Shown in pieces: positions 24,863 through 34,500 of a stretch of 64,000 nucleotides of DNA. Under the pieces are notes generated by a model. The model was not told the origin of the DNA, did no database searches, and was given only the letters and a program-made list of their open reading frames with translations. The position numbers and the translations under genes are program-made. The stretch is from JAHQVK01 sp036788295 (GTDB taxonomy: Bacteria > Myxococcota > Kuafuiibacteriia > Kuafuiibacteriales > Kuafuiibacteriaceae): contig DAIQNR010000002.1 in the NCBI GenBank assembly GCA_036788295.1, positions 124,001 to 188,000 on the forward strand, written 5' to 3'. Position 1 is the stretch's first letter. Each line of letters opens with the position of its first letter.

Positions 24863-26002
24863 GTGCGGCCTCGCCATCTCGTGTTCCTCACCGCGCTCGG
24901 CGCGGTCCGGTGCGCGTCGTGCGTGGACCGGACCGTCCACGAGGCGGCGATTCAGCACAACGACGTCGGCATCGAGTACCTGAATGCCGGGGAGTGTGTG
25001 CAGGCCGAGGAGCGGTTTCGGCTCGCGCTCGAGTACGGGCCGAACTTCGAGCACCCCCACAACGGCCTCGGGATGGTGGCGCTCATGTGTCGAAACGACA
25101 TCGACGGCGCCGCCCAGCACTTCAAGGACGCCATCGCCGTCAACGCCGACTTCGCCGAAGCCCACAACAACCTGGGGACGACGTTCATCCGCCGCAACCC
25201 TCCCCGCTACGCGGAAGCGTGCGACGAGTTCCGGGCCGCGATCGAGATCGACCCCGGGTACTTCGACGCGCGGGAGAACCTCGGCTTCTGCCTGCTCAGG
25301 GAGGGCACGATCCGGGGGGATCAGGGCGACATGGGGGCGAGGAACGAGCGCTTCACGGAGGCGAGGAGCCACCTCATCCGGCTGCTGGAGATCGCCCCGA
25401 ACAACTTCAACGCCCGGCACCACCTCGGGTTCATGGACCTGCTCGAGCAGCGCTACGCCTCTTCCGAGCAGAACTTCAAGCGATGCCTCGAGATCGATCC
25501 GGAGAACCCCGTCTGCAGCTACAACCTCGGAAACCTCTATTTGGCGACGGCCCGCTGCGCCGACGCCATCCAGGCGTTCGTGGCCGCGCTGCGCGATCCG
25601 AACAACCAGGAGGTCGCGGTGAGCGCGAGGCAGAACCTGGGCGAGAGCTACCGGCGCTGCGCCGAGGACGACGGGGCCATCCGAGAGTTCCTCGACCAGA
25701 TCAAGAGCGACCCGGGCAACCCGACCCACCACTACGACCTCGGGCGCATCTACAAGCAGAAGGGCCTGCCCGACAAAGCGGTGGGCGAGTGGGAGAACAC
25801 GGTGAAGCTCGACCCAACCTATTGCCCGGCCTACTTCGAGCTCGCGATGTACGCGAACCAGCTGCTGGACACCGGGAAGACGATCGCGAGGTGCCAGGAT
25901 TTCGTGGCGTGCACGACCGAAGTCGAGCGGGGCGGGGCCGCGCGGTGGCCGGACAAGACGGCGTCCTGCAAGGACCTGGTCCGTCGCTTGGAGATGGAGT
26001 GA
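24863..26002 (+). CDS. TPR-repeat protein, probably exported
   Basis: 379 aa made of about eight tetratricopeptide repeats with the usual Gly/Ala/Pro pattern (for example YLNAGECVQAEERFRLALEY, AEAHNNLGTTFI, NFNARHHLGFMDLLEQRYAS, HHYDLGRIYKQKGLPDKAV). The N-terminus MRPRHLVFLTALGAVRCASC looks like a signal peptide with a possible lipidation Cys. Myxobacterial TPR lipoproteins such as Tgl assemble secretin multimers, but no secretin gene is near, so that role is not claimed. The FHA gene begins 4 bases after its stop, suggesting one operon. GTG start. Confidence 0.82.
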   Translation: MRPRHLVFLTALGAVRCASCVDRTVHEAAIQHNDVGIEYLNAGECVQAEERFRLALEYGPNFEHPHNGLGMVALMCRNDIDGAAQHFKDAIAVNADFAEAHNNLGTTFIRRNPPRYAEACDEFRAAIEIDPGYFDARENLGFCLLREGTIRGDQGDMGARNERFTEARSHLIRLLEIAPNNFNARHHLGFMDLLEQRYASSEQNFKRCLEIDPENPVCSYNLGNLYLATARCADAIQAFVAALRDPNNQEVAVSARQNLGESYRRCAEDDGAIREFLDQIKSDPGNPTHHYDLGRIYKQKGLPDKAVGEWENTVKLDPTYCPAYFELAMYANQLLDTGKTIARCQDFVACTTEVERGGAARWPDKTASCKDLVRRLEME

Positions 26003-26006
26003 GGCG

Positions 26007-27074
26007 GTGGGGGTGACGCGAGCAAAGGAGCGGCCGATGGATCCGGGCAGAGCGCCGCCGATGCACTTGAGCGTCCGACTCGAACTGCCGGACAAGGAGC
26101 CGAGGACCTTCGAGTACGACTTCGAGCAGGCGGTGGTGACCTTGGGGCGCGACCCGTCGAACGACATCCAGGTGCCGCTGACCACGGTCAGCCGAAACCA
26201 CGCCCGAATCTTCTTCGAGCGCGGAGACTTCTTCCTCGAAGACCTCGGCAGCACCCACGGGACCAAACACAACGATCGCCCGATCGCCACCGGTGAGAAG
26301 CGGCTGCTCCGGGCCGGGGATCGGATCGCGATCGTGTCCTTTCACATCCTCTTCGACACCCCGACGGGGCTGCTCGTGGACCGCCAGCCCGGGGAGCGAA
26401 CCGAGCAGCTGGCCCGCAGAATGGTCCAGGGCATGCTCGAGCAGATCAACGTCGGCGCGGAGCCGCCGTCGCTGCGGGTGATGAGCGGTCCGGACGAGGG
26501 GCGTCGCTTCGTCCTCTCCGACGACCGGGCCGAGATCGTGATCGGCCGCAGCCCGGATTGCGACATCACCCTGGAGGACGCCAACATCTCGAGGCGCCAC
26601 TGCCTGGTGAAGCGGTCGTGGCACGGGTTCACCGCCCAGGACCTCGGGTCTCGCAACGGCGTGTTGGTGAACGACCGCCGGGTGGAGGGGGCCCGCATGC
26701 TCCGGGACGGCGACGAGCTGCAGGTCGGCGGAGTGAAGCTCACCTTCATCGATCCCCCGTCCCGCCTGCTCGCTTCCGGCGGGCTCGACGAGGAAGACGA
26801 CGAGGAATCGGCTGCGGTCGCCGAGGAGCAGCCGGAGGAAGCGCCGCCGGAAGACATCGCCTACGCCGGGGCCGCCGACGACCTCGATCCCCCGTTCGAG
26901 TCCCAGAGCGAGCCCCCGCCGGACCCCTTCGTCCCGGAGGTCGATCCCCATCCCCACGAAGAGGACCCTGCCGTTCCGTCGATGGGAGGCTCGTTCTGGG
27001 AGATGGCGATCCTGGCGGTGGGCGGGCTGTTCTTGCTCGGCGCCGCCGCATTTTTCCTGCTCGTCTTTTCGTGA
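26007..27074 (+). CDS. Double FHA-domain protein with C-terminal membrane anchor
   Basis: 355 aa. Two phosphothreonine-binding FHA domains: one near residues 43-105 (LGRDPSNDIQ, VSRNHARI, DLGSTHGT) and one near 175-240 (IGRSPDCDITL, ISRRHCLV, DLGSRNGVLVN). Both retain the Gly-Arg, Ser-x-x-His and Asn/Thr-Gly residues. An acidic, Pro-rich linker leads to a single membrane helix at the very C-terminus (MAILAVGGLFLLGAAAFFLL), so the protein is tail-anchored with FHA domains in the cytoplasm. Likely reads Ser/Thr kinase signals and is co-transcribed with the TPR gene. Confidence 0.92.
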   Translation: MGVTRAKERPMDPGRAPPMHLSVRLELPDKEPRTFEYDFEQAVVTLGRDPSNDIQVPLTTVSRNHARIFFERGDFFLEDLGSTHGTKHNDRPIATGEKRLLRAGDRIAIVSFHILFDTPTGLLVDRQPGERTEQLARRMVQGMLEQINVGAEPPSLRVMSGPDEGRRFVLSDDRAEIVIGRSPDCDITLEDANISRRHCLVKRSWHGFTAQDLGSRNGVLVNDRRVEGARMLRDGDELQVGGVKLTFIDPPSRLLASGGLDEEDDEESAAVAEEQPEEAPPEDIAYAGAADDLDPPFESQSEPPPDPFVPEVDPHPHEEDPAVPSMGGSFWEMAILAVGGLFLLGAAAFFLLVFS

Positions 27075-27144
27075 CCGGGAAATCCTGACGTCGGCTGGGT
27101 CCTTCATTGGCAGCGTCGTCCGGGTGGGCTAGCCTTCCCCCACT

Positions 27145-28281
27145 TTGTCGGCCGCCTCGCTGTCTACGCCCGCCCTCCTGTTGCTCGAGGACGGGACCGC
27201 CTTCGAGGGCGTCTCGGTGGGGGCCAGCGGCTGCGTGGCCGGGGAGGTGGTGTTCAACACCTCCCACTCCGGCTACCAGGAAATTCTCACCGATCCCTCC
27301 TACTGTCGGCAGATCGTCACCCTGACCTATCCGCACATCGGGAACGTCGGGACGAACCCCGAAGACGCCCAGAGCGGGCGGGTGTTCGCGAGCGGTCTGC
27401 TGGTGCGGGACGTCCCCCCGAGAGCGTCGAGCTGGCGGGCGACCCAGGAGCTCGGTGCCTATCTCACAGCGGCGAACACGGTCGCGGTCGCCGGCATCGA
27501 CACCCGCCGACTGACCCGAATCCTGCGTGAGGGCGGGGCCCAGCGGGGCGCGGTCGTCGCCGGACCGGAGCCTTCTGCGAGCGAGGCCCGTTTGGCGATC
27601 GAAGCCTTTCCTGGCTTGGCCGGCCTCGACTTGGCGAAGGTCGTGTCCACCGAGGCCCCGTTCGATTGGACGGAGGGGGCCTGGCAGCTCGGGCAGGGGT
27701 TTTCTCCGGCGGCGCCGCCTCGGTTTTCGGTTGTCGCCTACGATTTTGGGGCCAAACGGGACATCCTCCGCATCCTCACCGACCTCGGCTGCTCGGTGCG
27801 GGTGGTTCCGGCCACCACCCCGGCCGAGGAGGTCCTCGCGCTCCGTCCGGACGGGATCTTCCTCTCGAACGGGCCGGGCGACCCCGAGCCGTGCCGGTAC
27901 GCGATCGCCGCCATCGAGCGTTTTCTCGTCGAGCGGGTGCCGGTGTTCGGGATCTGCCTCGGTCACCAGCTGCTGGCCCTCGCGAGCGGCGCTCGGACGG
28001 AGAAGATGAAGTTCGGCCACCACGGGGCCAACCACCCGGTGCTCGATGTCGCCGCGGAACGGGTCATGATCACCAGCCAGAACCATGGGTTCTGCGTCGC
28101 GTCGGACGGCCTGCCGCCCACCCTCCGGGTCACCCACCGCTCGCTGTTCGACGGCAGCATTCAGGGCATTCATCACACCGAGGCGCCGGCCTTCGGGTTT
28201 CAAGGTCACCCCGAGGCGAGCCCTGGTCCCCGGGACGCTGCCCCGCTGTTTCAGCACTTCATCGAGCTGATGGCTCGGTGA
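27145..28281 (+). CDS. carA: Carbamoyl-phosphate synthase, small (glutaminase) subunit
   Basis: Supplies ammonia from glutamine to CarB for arginine and pyrimidine synthesis. 378 aa, normal length. The N-terminal domain has VVFNTSHSGYQEILTDPSY and the class I glutamine amidotransferase domain has the nucleophile Cys in FGICLGHQLL and the His/Glu pair in FQGHPEASPG. The start is a TTG (MSAASLSTPALLLLEDG), the first start before the conserved region. carB follows after 15 bases, so they form an operon. Confidence 0.96.
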   Translation: MSAASLSTPALLLLEDGTAFEGVSVGASGCVAGEVVFNTSHSGYQEILTDPSYCRQIVTLTYPHIGNVGTNPEDAQSGRVFASGLLVRDVPPRASSWRATQELGAYLTAANTVAVAGIDTRRLTRILREGGAQRGAVVAGPEPSASEARLAIEAFPGLAGLDLAKVVSTEAPFDWTEGAWQLGQGFSPAAPPRFSVVAYDFGAKRDILRILTDLGCSVRVVPATTPAEEVLALRPDGIFLSNGPGDPEPCRYAIAAIERFLVERVPVFGICLGHQLLALASGARTEKMKFGHHGANHPVLDVAAERVMITSQNHGFCVASDGLPPTLRVTHRSLFDGSIQGIHHTEAPAFGFQGHPEASPGPRDAAPLFQHFIELMAR

Positions 28282-28296
28282 GCAGCCGAGACTCCC

Positions 28297-31200
28297 ATGC
28301 CGAAGCGTACCGACATAGAGAGCATCCTCATCCTTGGCGCCGGCCCGATCGTGATCGGACAAGCGTGCGAGTTCGACTACTCGGGCGCGCAAGCGGTGAA
28401 GGCGCTTCGGGAGGAGGGGTACCGGGTGATCCTGGTGAACTCGAACCCCGCCACCATCATGACCGACCCGGAGCTGGCCGATGCGACATACATCGAGCCC
28501 GTCCATTGGAAGGTGGTCGAGCGCATCATCGCCAAGGAGCGGCCGGACGCGGTCCTCCCCACCATGGGCGGCCAGACCGCTCTGAACTGCGCGCTCGACC
28601 TCGGTCGGCACGGGGTGCTCGACCGGTACGGGGTCGAGCTCATCGGGGCCAGCGTCGCGGCGATCGACAAAGCGGAGGACCGAGAGAAGTTCCGCGCGGC
28701 GATGGATCGCATCGGGCTCGAGAGCCCGAAGAGCCAGCTCGCCCACTCGATGAAGGAGGCCTGGGCCGCCGCGGAGGAGCTCGGGTTCCCGCTCATCATC
28801 CGGCCGAGCTTCACCCTCGGGGGCAGCGGCGGCGGGGTGGCCTACAACCGCGAGGAGTTCGAAGAGATCTGCGAATCCGGGCTCGACCTGTCGCCGGTCC
28901 GCCAGCTCCTCATCGACGAATCCATCATCGGCTGGAAGGAGTTCGAGATGGAGGTGGTGCGGGACAGGAGCGACAACTGCATCATCGTCTGCTCGATCGA
29001 GAACCTCGACCCGATGGGGGTTCACACCGGTGACTCGATCACCGTCGCCCCGGCCCAGACCCTGACCGACCGCGAGTACCAGATCATGCGCGACGCCTCG
29101 ACCGCGGTGCTCCGTGAGATCGGGGTGGAGACCGGCGGCTCGAACGTCCAGTTCGCGGTGTGCCCGGATACCGGGCGCATGGTCATCATCGAGATGAACC
29201 CTCGGGTGTCTCGCTCGTCCGCGCTCGCGTCGAAGGCGACGGGCTTTCCCATCGCGCGGGTCGCGGCGAAGCTGGCCGTCGGGTACACTCTGGATGAGCT
29301 CGCCAACGAGATCACGGGAGGGGCGACGCCGGCCTCGTTCGAGCCGGCCATCGACTATGTCGTCACCAAGGTCCCCCGGTTCACCTTCGAGAAGTTCCCC
29401 GCGGCGGCCCCTCGGTTGTCGACCCAGATGAAGTCGGTCGGGGAGGTGATGGCGATCGGCCGCACCTTCCAAGAGTCCCTCCAGAAGGCGCTTCGAGGGC
29501 TCGAGACGGGCAAGTCGGGGCTCGATGAGCGGGTGTTGGACAACAGCGAAGCGTCGCTGTCCGTGCTGCGGGGCGAGCTCGCAAACCCTGGTCCGGAGCG
29601 GCTTTGGTCCATCGCCGATGGGTTTCGCTTGGGGCTGGGCTTCGAGGAGATCCATGCCCAGAGCAAGGTGGATCCTTGGTTTCTCGCCCAGATCGAAGAG
29701 CTGGTGGACATCGAAGCCGGTCTGCGCGGAGCACGGCTCAACGAACTCGATCGCCCTCGGCTCCGCGACCTGAAGCGTCGGGGCTTTTCGGACCGGCGCC
29801 TGGCCCGGCTGCTTCAGACCGACGAGGCGAAGGTCCGCGCGCGACGCCACGAGCTGTCCCTTCGCCCGGTCTACAAGCGGGTGGACACCTGCGCGGCTGA
29901 GTTCGCCACCCAAACCGCCTATCTCTACTCGACCTACGAGGACGAGTGCGAGGCGGCCCCGAGCCAGCGGGAGAAGATCGTGGTCCTCGGCGGGGGACCG
30001 AACCGGATCGGCCAGGGGATCGAGTTCGACTATTGCTGCGTGCACGCGGCGCTCGCCCTGCGCGAGGATGGCTTCGAGACCATCATGGTGAACTGCAACC
30101 CGGAGACGGTCTCGACCGACTTCGACACCTCCGACCGGTTGTATTTCGAGCCTCTGACGCTCGAGGACGTGCTCGAGATCCTTCACGTCGAGCGGCCGAA
30201 GGGGGTCATCGTGCAGTACGGCGGGCAGACCCCGCTGAAGCTGGCCCGGGCGCTCGAGGCGGCTGGGGCGCCGATCATCGGCACCTCGCCCGACGCCATC
30301 GATCTGGCCGAGGACCGGGAGCGGTTTCAGCAGATGCTGAACGAGCTCGGTCTGAAGCAGCCCCCGAACCGAATCGTGCGCACCGTCGAAGCAGCGACGG
30401 CGGCGGCGGAAGCGATAGGCTACCCCCTGGTCGTGCGGCCTTCCTATGTCCTCGGGGGTAGGGCGATGGAGATCGTCTACGACCCGGATGACCTGCTTCG
30501 GTACATGCGGGAAGCGGTCGATGTCTCCGAAGAGTCCCCGGTGCTGCTCGACCGATTTCTCGACGACGCGGTCGAGGTGGATGTCGATGCGGTCTGCGAC
30601 GGCTCGGCCGTGTTCATCGGTGGGGTCATGGAGCACATCGAGCAGGCCGGCGTGCACTCTGGCGACTCGGCCTGCGCGCTGCCCCCATACACGCTCGGCC
30701 GGGCGGTGCAGGAAGAATTGCGTGAGCAGGTGCGCGCGATGGCCCGGCGCCTCGGGGTGGTCGGGCTCATGAACGCCCAGTTCGCGCTGAAGGGCGACGA
30801 AGTCTTCGTGCTCGAGGTGAACCCCCGCGCGTCCCGGACGGTGCCGTTCGTGTCGAAGGCGATCGGCTTGCCGCTCGCGAAGATCGCGGCCCGCTGCATG
30901 GTCGGCCGCTCTCTGCAGGCGCAGGGCGTGGGCTCGGAGGTCGAGCCTCCGTACGCCTCGGTGAAGGAGGCGGTGTTCCCGTTTGCCAAGTTCCGCGGGG
31001 TCGATCCCATCCTGGGGCCGGAGATGCGGAGCACCGGCGAGGTCATGGGCATCGGAGAGAGCTTCGGGGAGGCTTTTGCGAAGAGCCAGCTCGGGGCCTC
31101 GGTGGACCTCCCCACTGGCGGGACGTGCGTCTTGAGCGTGCGCCACGCCGACCGCCTCAAGCTGGTGCCGCTCGGGCGGGCGCTGCTCGAGGCTGGGTTC

Positions 31201-31524
31201 GAGCTCGCCGCCACCCGGGGGACCGCCCGGACGCTCTCCGAGGCGGGGTTGCCGTGCAAAACGGTGGCAAAGGTGGCCGAAGGTCGGCCCCACATCGTGG
31301 ACCACATCAAAAACGGCGAGATCAGCCTGGTGGTCAACACGACCGAAGGCCGAAAGTCGATCGCGGACTCGGCCGAGATCCGGCGCTCCGCGCTCCAGGC
31401 GCGGGTCGCGTACTGCACGACGCTCGCCGGGGCGTTCGCGACCCTGGCGGCGCTTCCGTACCGGGACAGCGAGCGGGTCGCGTCGCTTCAGTCCCTGCAC
31501 GCGCGCTTGCCCCACCGCGCTTGA
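28297..31524 (+). CDS. carB: Carbamoyl-phosphate synthase, large subunit
   Basis: Makes carbamoyl phosphate from bicarbonate, ammonia and two ATP. 1075 aa, as in the family. Two homologous ATP-grasp halves: the first from ILILGAGPIVIGQACEFDYS with RPSFTLGGSGGG, the second from VVLGGGPNRIGQGIEFDYC with RPSYVLGGRAME. An oligomerisation linker separates them. The C-terminal MGS-like allosteric domain ends GEISLVVNTTEGRK. Acidic metal ligands (EMNPRVSRSSALASKATG and LEVNPRASRTVPFVSKA) are intact. Downstream it meets the PKS gene tail to tail. Confidence 0.98.
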   Translation: MPKRTDIESILILGAGPIVIGQACEFDYSGAQAVKALREEGYRVILVNSNPATIMTDPELADATYIEPVHWKVVERIIAKERPDAVLPTMGGQTALNCALDLGRHGVLDRYGVELIGASVAAIDKAEDREKFRAAMDRIGLESPKSQLAHSMKEAWAAAEELGFPLIIRPSFTLGGSGGGVAYNREEFEEICESGLDLSPVRQLLIDESIIGWKEFEMEVVRDRSDNCIIVCSIENLDPMGVHTGDSITVAPAQTLTDREYQIMRDASTAVLREIGVETGGSNVQFAVCPDTGRMVIIEMNPRVSRSSALASKATGFPIARVAAKLAVGYTLDELANEITGGATPASFEPAIDYVVTKVPRFTFEKFPAAAPRLSTQMKSVGEVMAIGRTFQESLQKALRGLETGKSGLDERVLDNSEASLSVLRGELANPGPERLWSIADGFRLGLGFEEIHAQSKVDPWFLAQIEELVDIEAGLRGARLNELDRPRLRDLKRRGFSDRRLARLLQTDEAKVRARRHELSLRPVYKRVDTCAAEFATQTAYLYSTYEDECEAAPSQREKIVVLGGGPNRIGQGIEFDYCCVHAALALREDGFETIMVNCNPETVSTDFDTSDRLYFEPLTLEDVLEILHVERPKGVIVQYGGQTPLKLARALEAAGAPIIGTSPDAIDLAEDRERFQQMLNELGLKQPPNRIVRTVEAATAAAEAIGYPLVVRPSYVLGGRAMEIVYDPDDLLRYMREAVDVSEESPVLLDRFLDDAVEVDVDAVCDGSAVFIGGVMEHIEQAGVHSGDSACALPPYTLGRAVQEELREQVRAMARRLGVVGLMNAQFALKGDEVFVLEVNPRASRTVPFVSKAIGLPLAKIAARCMVGRSLQAQGVGSEVEPPYASVKEAVFPFAKFRGVDPILGPEMRSTGEVMGIGESFGEAFAKSQLGASVDLPTGGTCVLSVRHADRLKLVPLGRALLEAGFELAATRGTARTLSEAGLPCKTVAKVAEGRPHIVDHIKNGEISLVVNTTEGRKSIADSAEIRRSALQARVAYCTTLAGAFATLAALPYRDSERVASLQSLHARLPHRA

Positions 31525-31550
31525 GCGCGGCGCCCCCCCCCATCGCGCTC
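31523..31550. terminator. Candidate bidirectional terminator between carB and the PKS gene
   Basis: A 7-bp perfect stem, GAGCGCG and CGCGCTC, with a 14-base C-rich loop fills the 28-bp gap between two convergent stop codons. There is no T-tract on either side, so its strength is uncertain. Confidence 0.4.
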
Positions 31551-31552
31551 GG

Positions 31553-34500
31553 TCAGAGTTGGGCCGCGTCGCCGTCGCCAGACCGGAGCTGCGCGAGCGT
31601 GGCGCGGGTGGTCTCGGCTGCGAACGACAGCTGCTCCTCGGTATGGAGTGAGGAGATGAAGAACCGGAGGCGCGACGATTCGTTGTCCACCGCGGGGTAG
31701 ACAATCGGCTGGACGTTGATGGCGCGCTCGGCGAGCGCCGCCGACAGCCGCAAACACGTGAGCGAATCCCCGACGATCACCGGGACCACCGCCACTCCCA
31801 CCGCGGGTCCGGTGTCGAGCCCTCGGGATTTGCAGGCCTCGAGGAAAAACATCGAGTTGTGGCGCAGTCGCTCCACCGTCTCCGGCTCCGCCTGCATGAG
31901 CCGAAGCGAAGCGAGCGCGGCGGCCGCGTTCGGGGGAGCGAGTCCCACCGAATAGACGAAGCCCGGGGCCGTGTACTTGAGCCACTGCACCAAGGCCCGG
32001 CGGCCGGCGATGTAACCGCCGACCGACGCGAACGACTTCGACAACGTCCCCATCCACATGTCGACATCGTGTGGGTCCACCCCGGCGAAGTGGTGGCCCA
32101 CCCCGCGGCCCGACGGTCCCAGGACCCCGATCGAGTGCGCTTCGTCGATGAGCAGCAGGCACCGAAAGCGCTTCTTCAGCTCGATCAGGCGGGGCAGGTC
32201 GCAGATGTCCCCGTCCATCGAGTAGATGCCCTCGGCGGCGATCAGCACCCGCCGAAACCCGGAGCGCGTCTGCTCGAGCAGCCGCCTCAGCGCGTCCATG
32301 TCGTTGTGAGGGAAGGGCCGGCGCTTGGCCCCCGACAGCTTGATGCCCTGAAAGACGCTGTCGTGGATGAGCGCGTCGTGCAGAACCAGGTCATCCTTTC
32401 CGATGACATGGCCGACGGTCGTGACGTTGGTCGCGTGCCCGCCGACGAACAAGATCGCGTCCTCGACCCCCAAATGCTCCGCGATCCCCTGCTCGAACTC
32501 CCGGTGGACCGGTCGCTCCCCGGAGGCGACCCGGCTCGCCGAGACCGAGGTCCCGTACTTGGCGGCCGCTGCCTGCGCCGCCTCGATGACCTCCTTTCGC
32601 CCGCTGAATCCAAGATAGTTGTAGCCGGAGAAGTGGAGCATCTCCTTGCCGTTGACGACGCTCTTGTCGCGAGCGGTCCCGGCGTGCATCGAGAAGTAGG
32701 GGTTGGCGAGCCCCATGAGCTTCGCCATCTCGAGCCTTTGCTCGAGCGCCTCGACCTCGGGGAAGCGACTCACGTCCCAGTGCTCGGGGGGAGCTTCGGC
32801 CATCGGCGGAGCTTCGGCCCTGGGGGGAGCTTCGGTCGGAGGCTCGGGCGCATGGCCGTTCTTCCGAAGCGCCGCCTCCCCCTTCTGAGGGCTCTTCGGG
32901 GCGAGCTCGGCGAACCGGCCGCGCACGTTTTGTAGCGTGGCGTAGGGCCGCCCTTCGGCGTCGGTGAATGAGATGTCGCCCGAGAAACCCTCCTCGGAGA
33001 CGTCCCGCAGCCGGACCACGCAATGGACCGGCTCCGCCCCGAAGCGACGGGCGAGGTGAAGGCGCGAGAATCCAATGGGATAGCCCGCTTTGCCGTGGTG
33101 CACGTGCAGCCAATAGCCAGCGAGCTGAAAGCTGCCGTCGAGCACCAGTGGGTCGGCAGCAAAGGCCCCCTGCGGGTCCCCAGGCAGCCAGCGCGCTCGA
33201 TCCGCCGGCCGAACGACGCCATGGATGCCCTGGTCGGTGCTGCGGTTCAGCCGCTCGATGCCCCGCAGCAGCGGCCCGTGAAGGGTGTGGTCCAGATAAA
33301 AGGCGTCGAGCGTCAGCGGCGCCGTTTTCGGGGCCCCGACGAGCTCGAACGCCTCGGCGTCGGACCCGGCTTGGTTCACGCGGGCCCGGTAGGCGAGCGC
33401 CTCGCCGACGCGAATCTCTACCGTCGCCCGGGCGAGCCGGTCCCCCTCGACCGTCCCCTCGAGGTGGAGCACCGCGGTCTCGTCGCCGCGCACCCCGCGC
33501 ACGAGCTCGAGGTCCTCCACCGCCGCGCTGCCGCTCGACCCCGCGGCGGAGAAGAACGCCTCGAGCACCCAATCGGCGATGCTCGCGAGCGGCACCACCG
33601 GGACCCCGTTGAGCTCGTGGTCGGCGAGGTAGGGGTGGGTCTCGAGCGCGAAGCGTCGTTCGATTCGCGCCGACAGAGGACGGACGGGAAGGTCCCGGCC
33701 CACCACTTCGAGCCCGCGGACCTCCTGCTCGAAGGCTTCGCTCAGCAGGCCGATCCCCTCTTCGGGGCCAAGGAACGTGACCCGCTTCTGCTCCATCAAC
33801 CGCCGCACCATCGGCGGGATCGATGCAACCATGGCCGTGCCATCCCATGGGGGCCAGGCGAGGGACACCGTCCGGGTGCTCCCGCTGCCAGCAGCGATCG
33901 CGATCCGGTCGAGCAGCTCGTTGGCCGCGGCGTAGTCCACCTGGCCCGCGTTTCCGAACCGACCGGCCCACGAAGAGAACAGGACCAAGTCGCGGAGCGC
34001 GGGGAAGCTCTGCAGGATGACCTGCACCGCCCTCGCCTTGGCGGCGAGCACCCGCTCCACGCTCTCCATCGACTTCTTGGGCGCGGGCGCGTCTTCGATG
34101 ACGCCAGCTGCGTGCAGCACGACGGTCACCGGGCCGACCTGGCCCTCGAGCAGCCGGGTAGAAGCCGCCAGCGCACCGGGCACGCCGAGGTCCACCGATA
34201 GGTAGGCGGCGGTGGTGCCGAGCTCCCGCAGCTCGCCGAGCTGAGCCTCGATCGCGGCGTCGGTTGGGCGCCGCCCGAGCAGCACGAGACCGCGCGGTCT
34301 CGCCGCCGCCGCCCATCGAGCCACCCGGGCCCCGATCTCACCGGTTCCGCCGGTGATGAGCACGACGTCGCTCGGCCCGATCTTTCTCGTCGGAGGGGCC
34401 GGGACCGCCGGCTCGAGCGTGGCCACGATCCGATCTCCCCCGGTGAAGCCCACCTCCGGTCCAAGGTCCGCAGACAAGAGCTCTTCGAGCACCCATCGGG

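Noticed and set aside
26746..31704. A 1652-codon frame antisense to carA and carB
   Set aside because: carA and carB are certain on the other strand; the frame is an artefact of codon bias.
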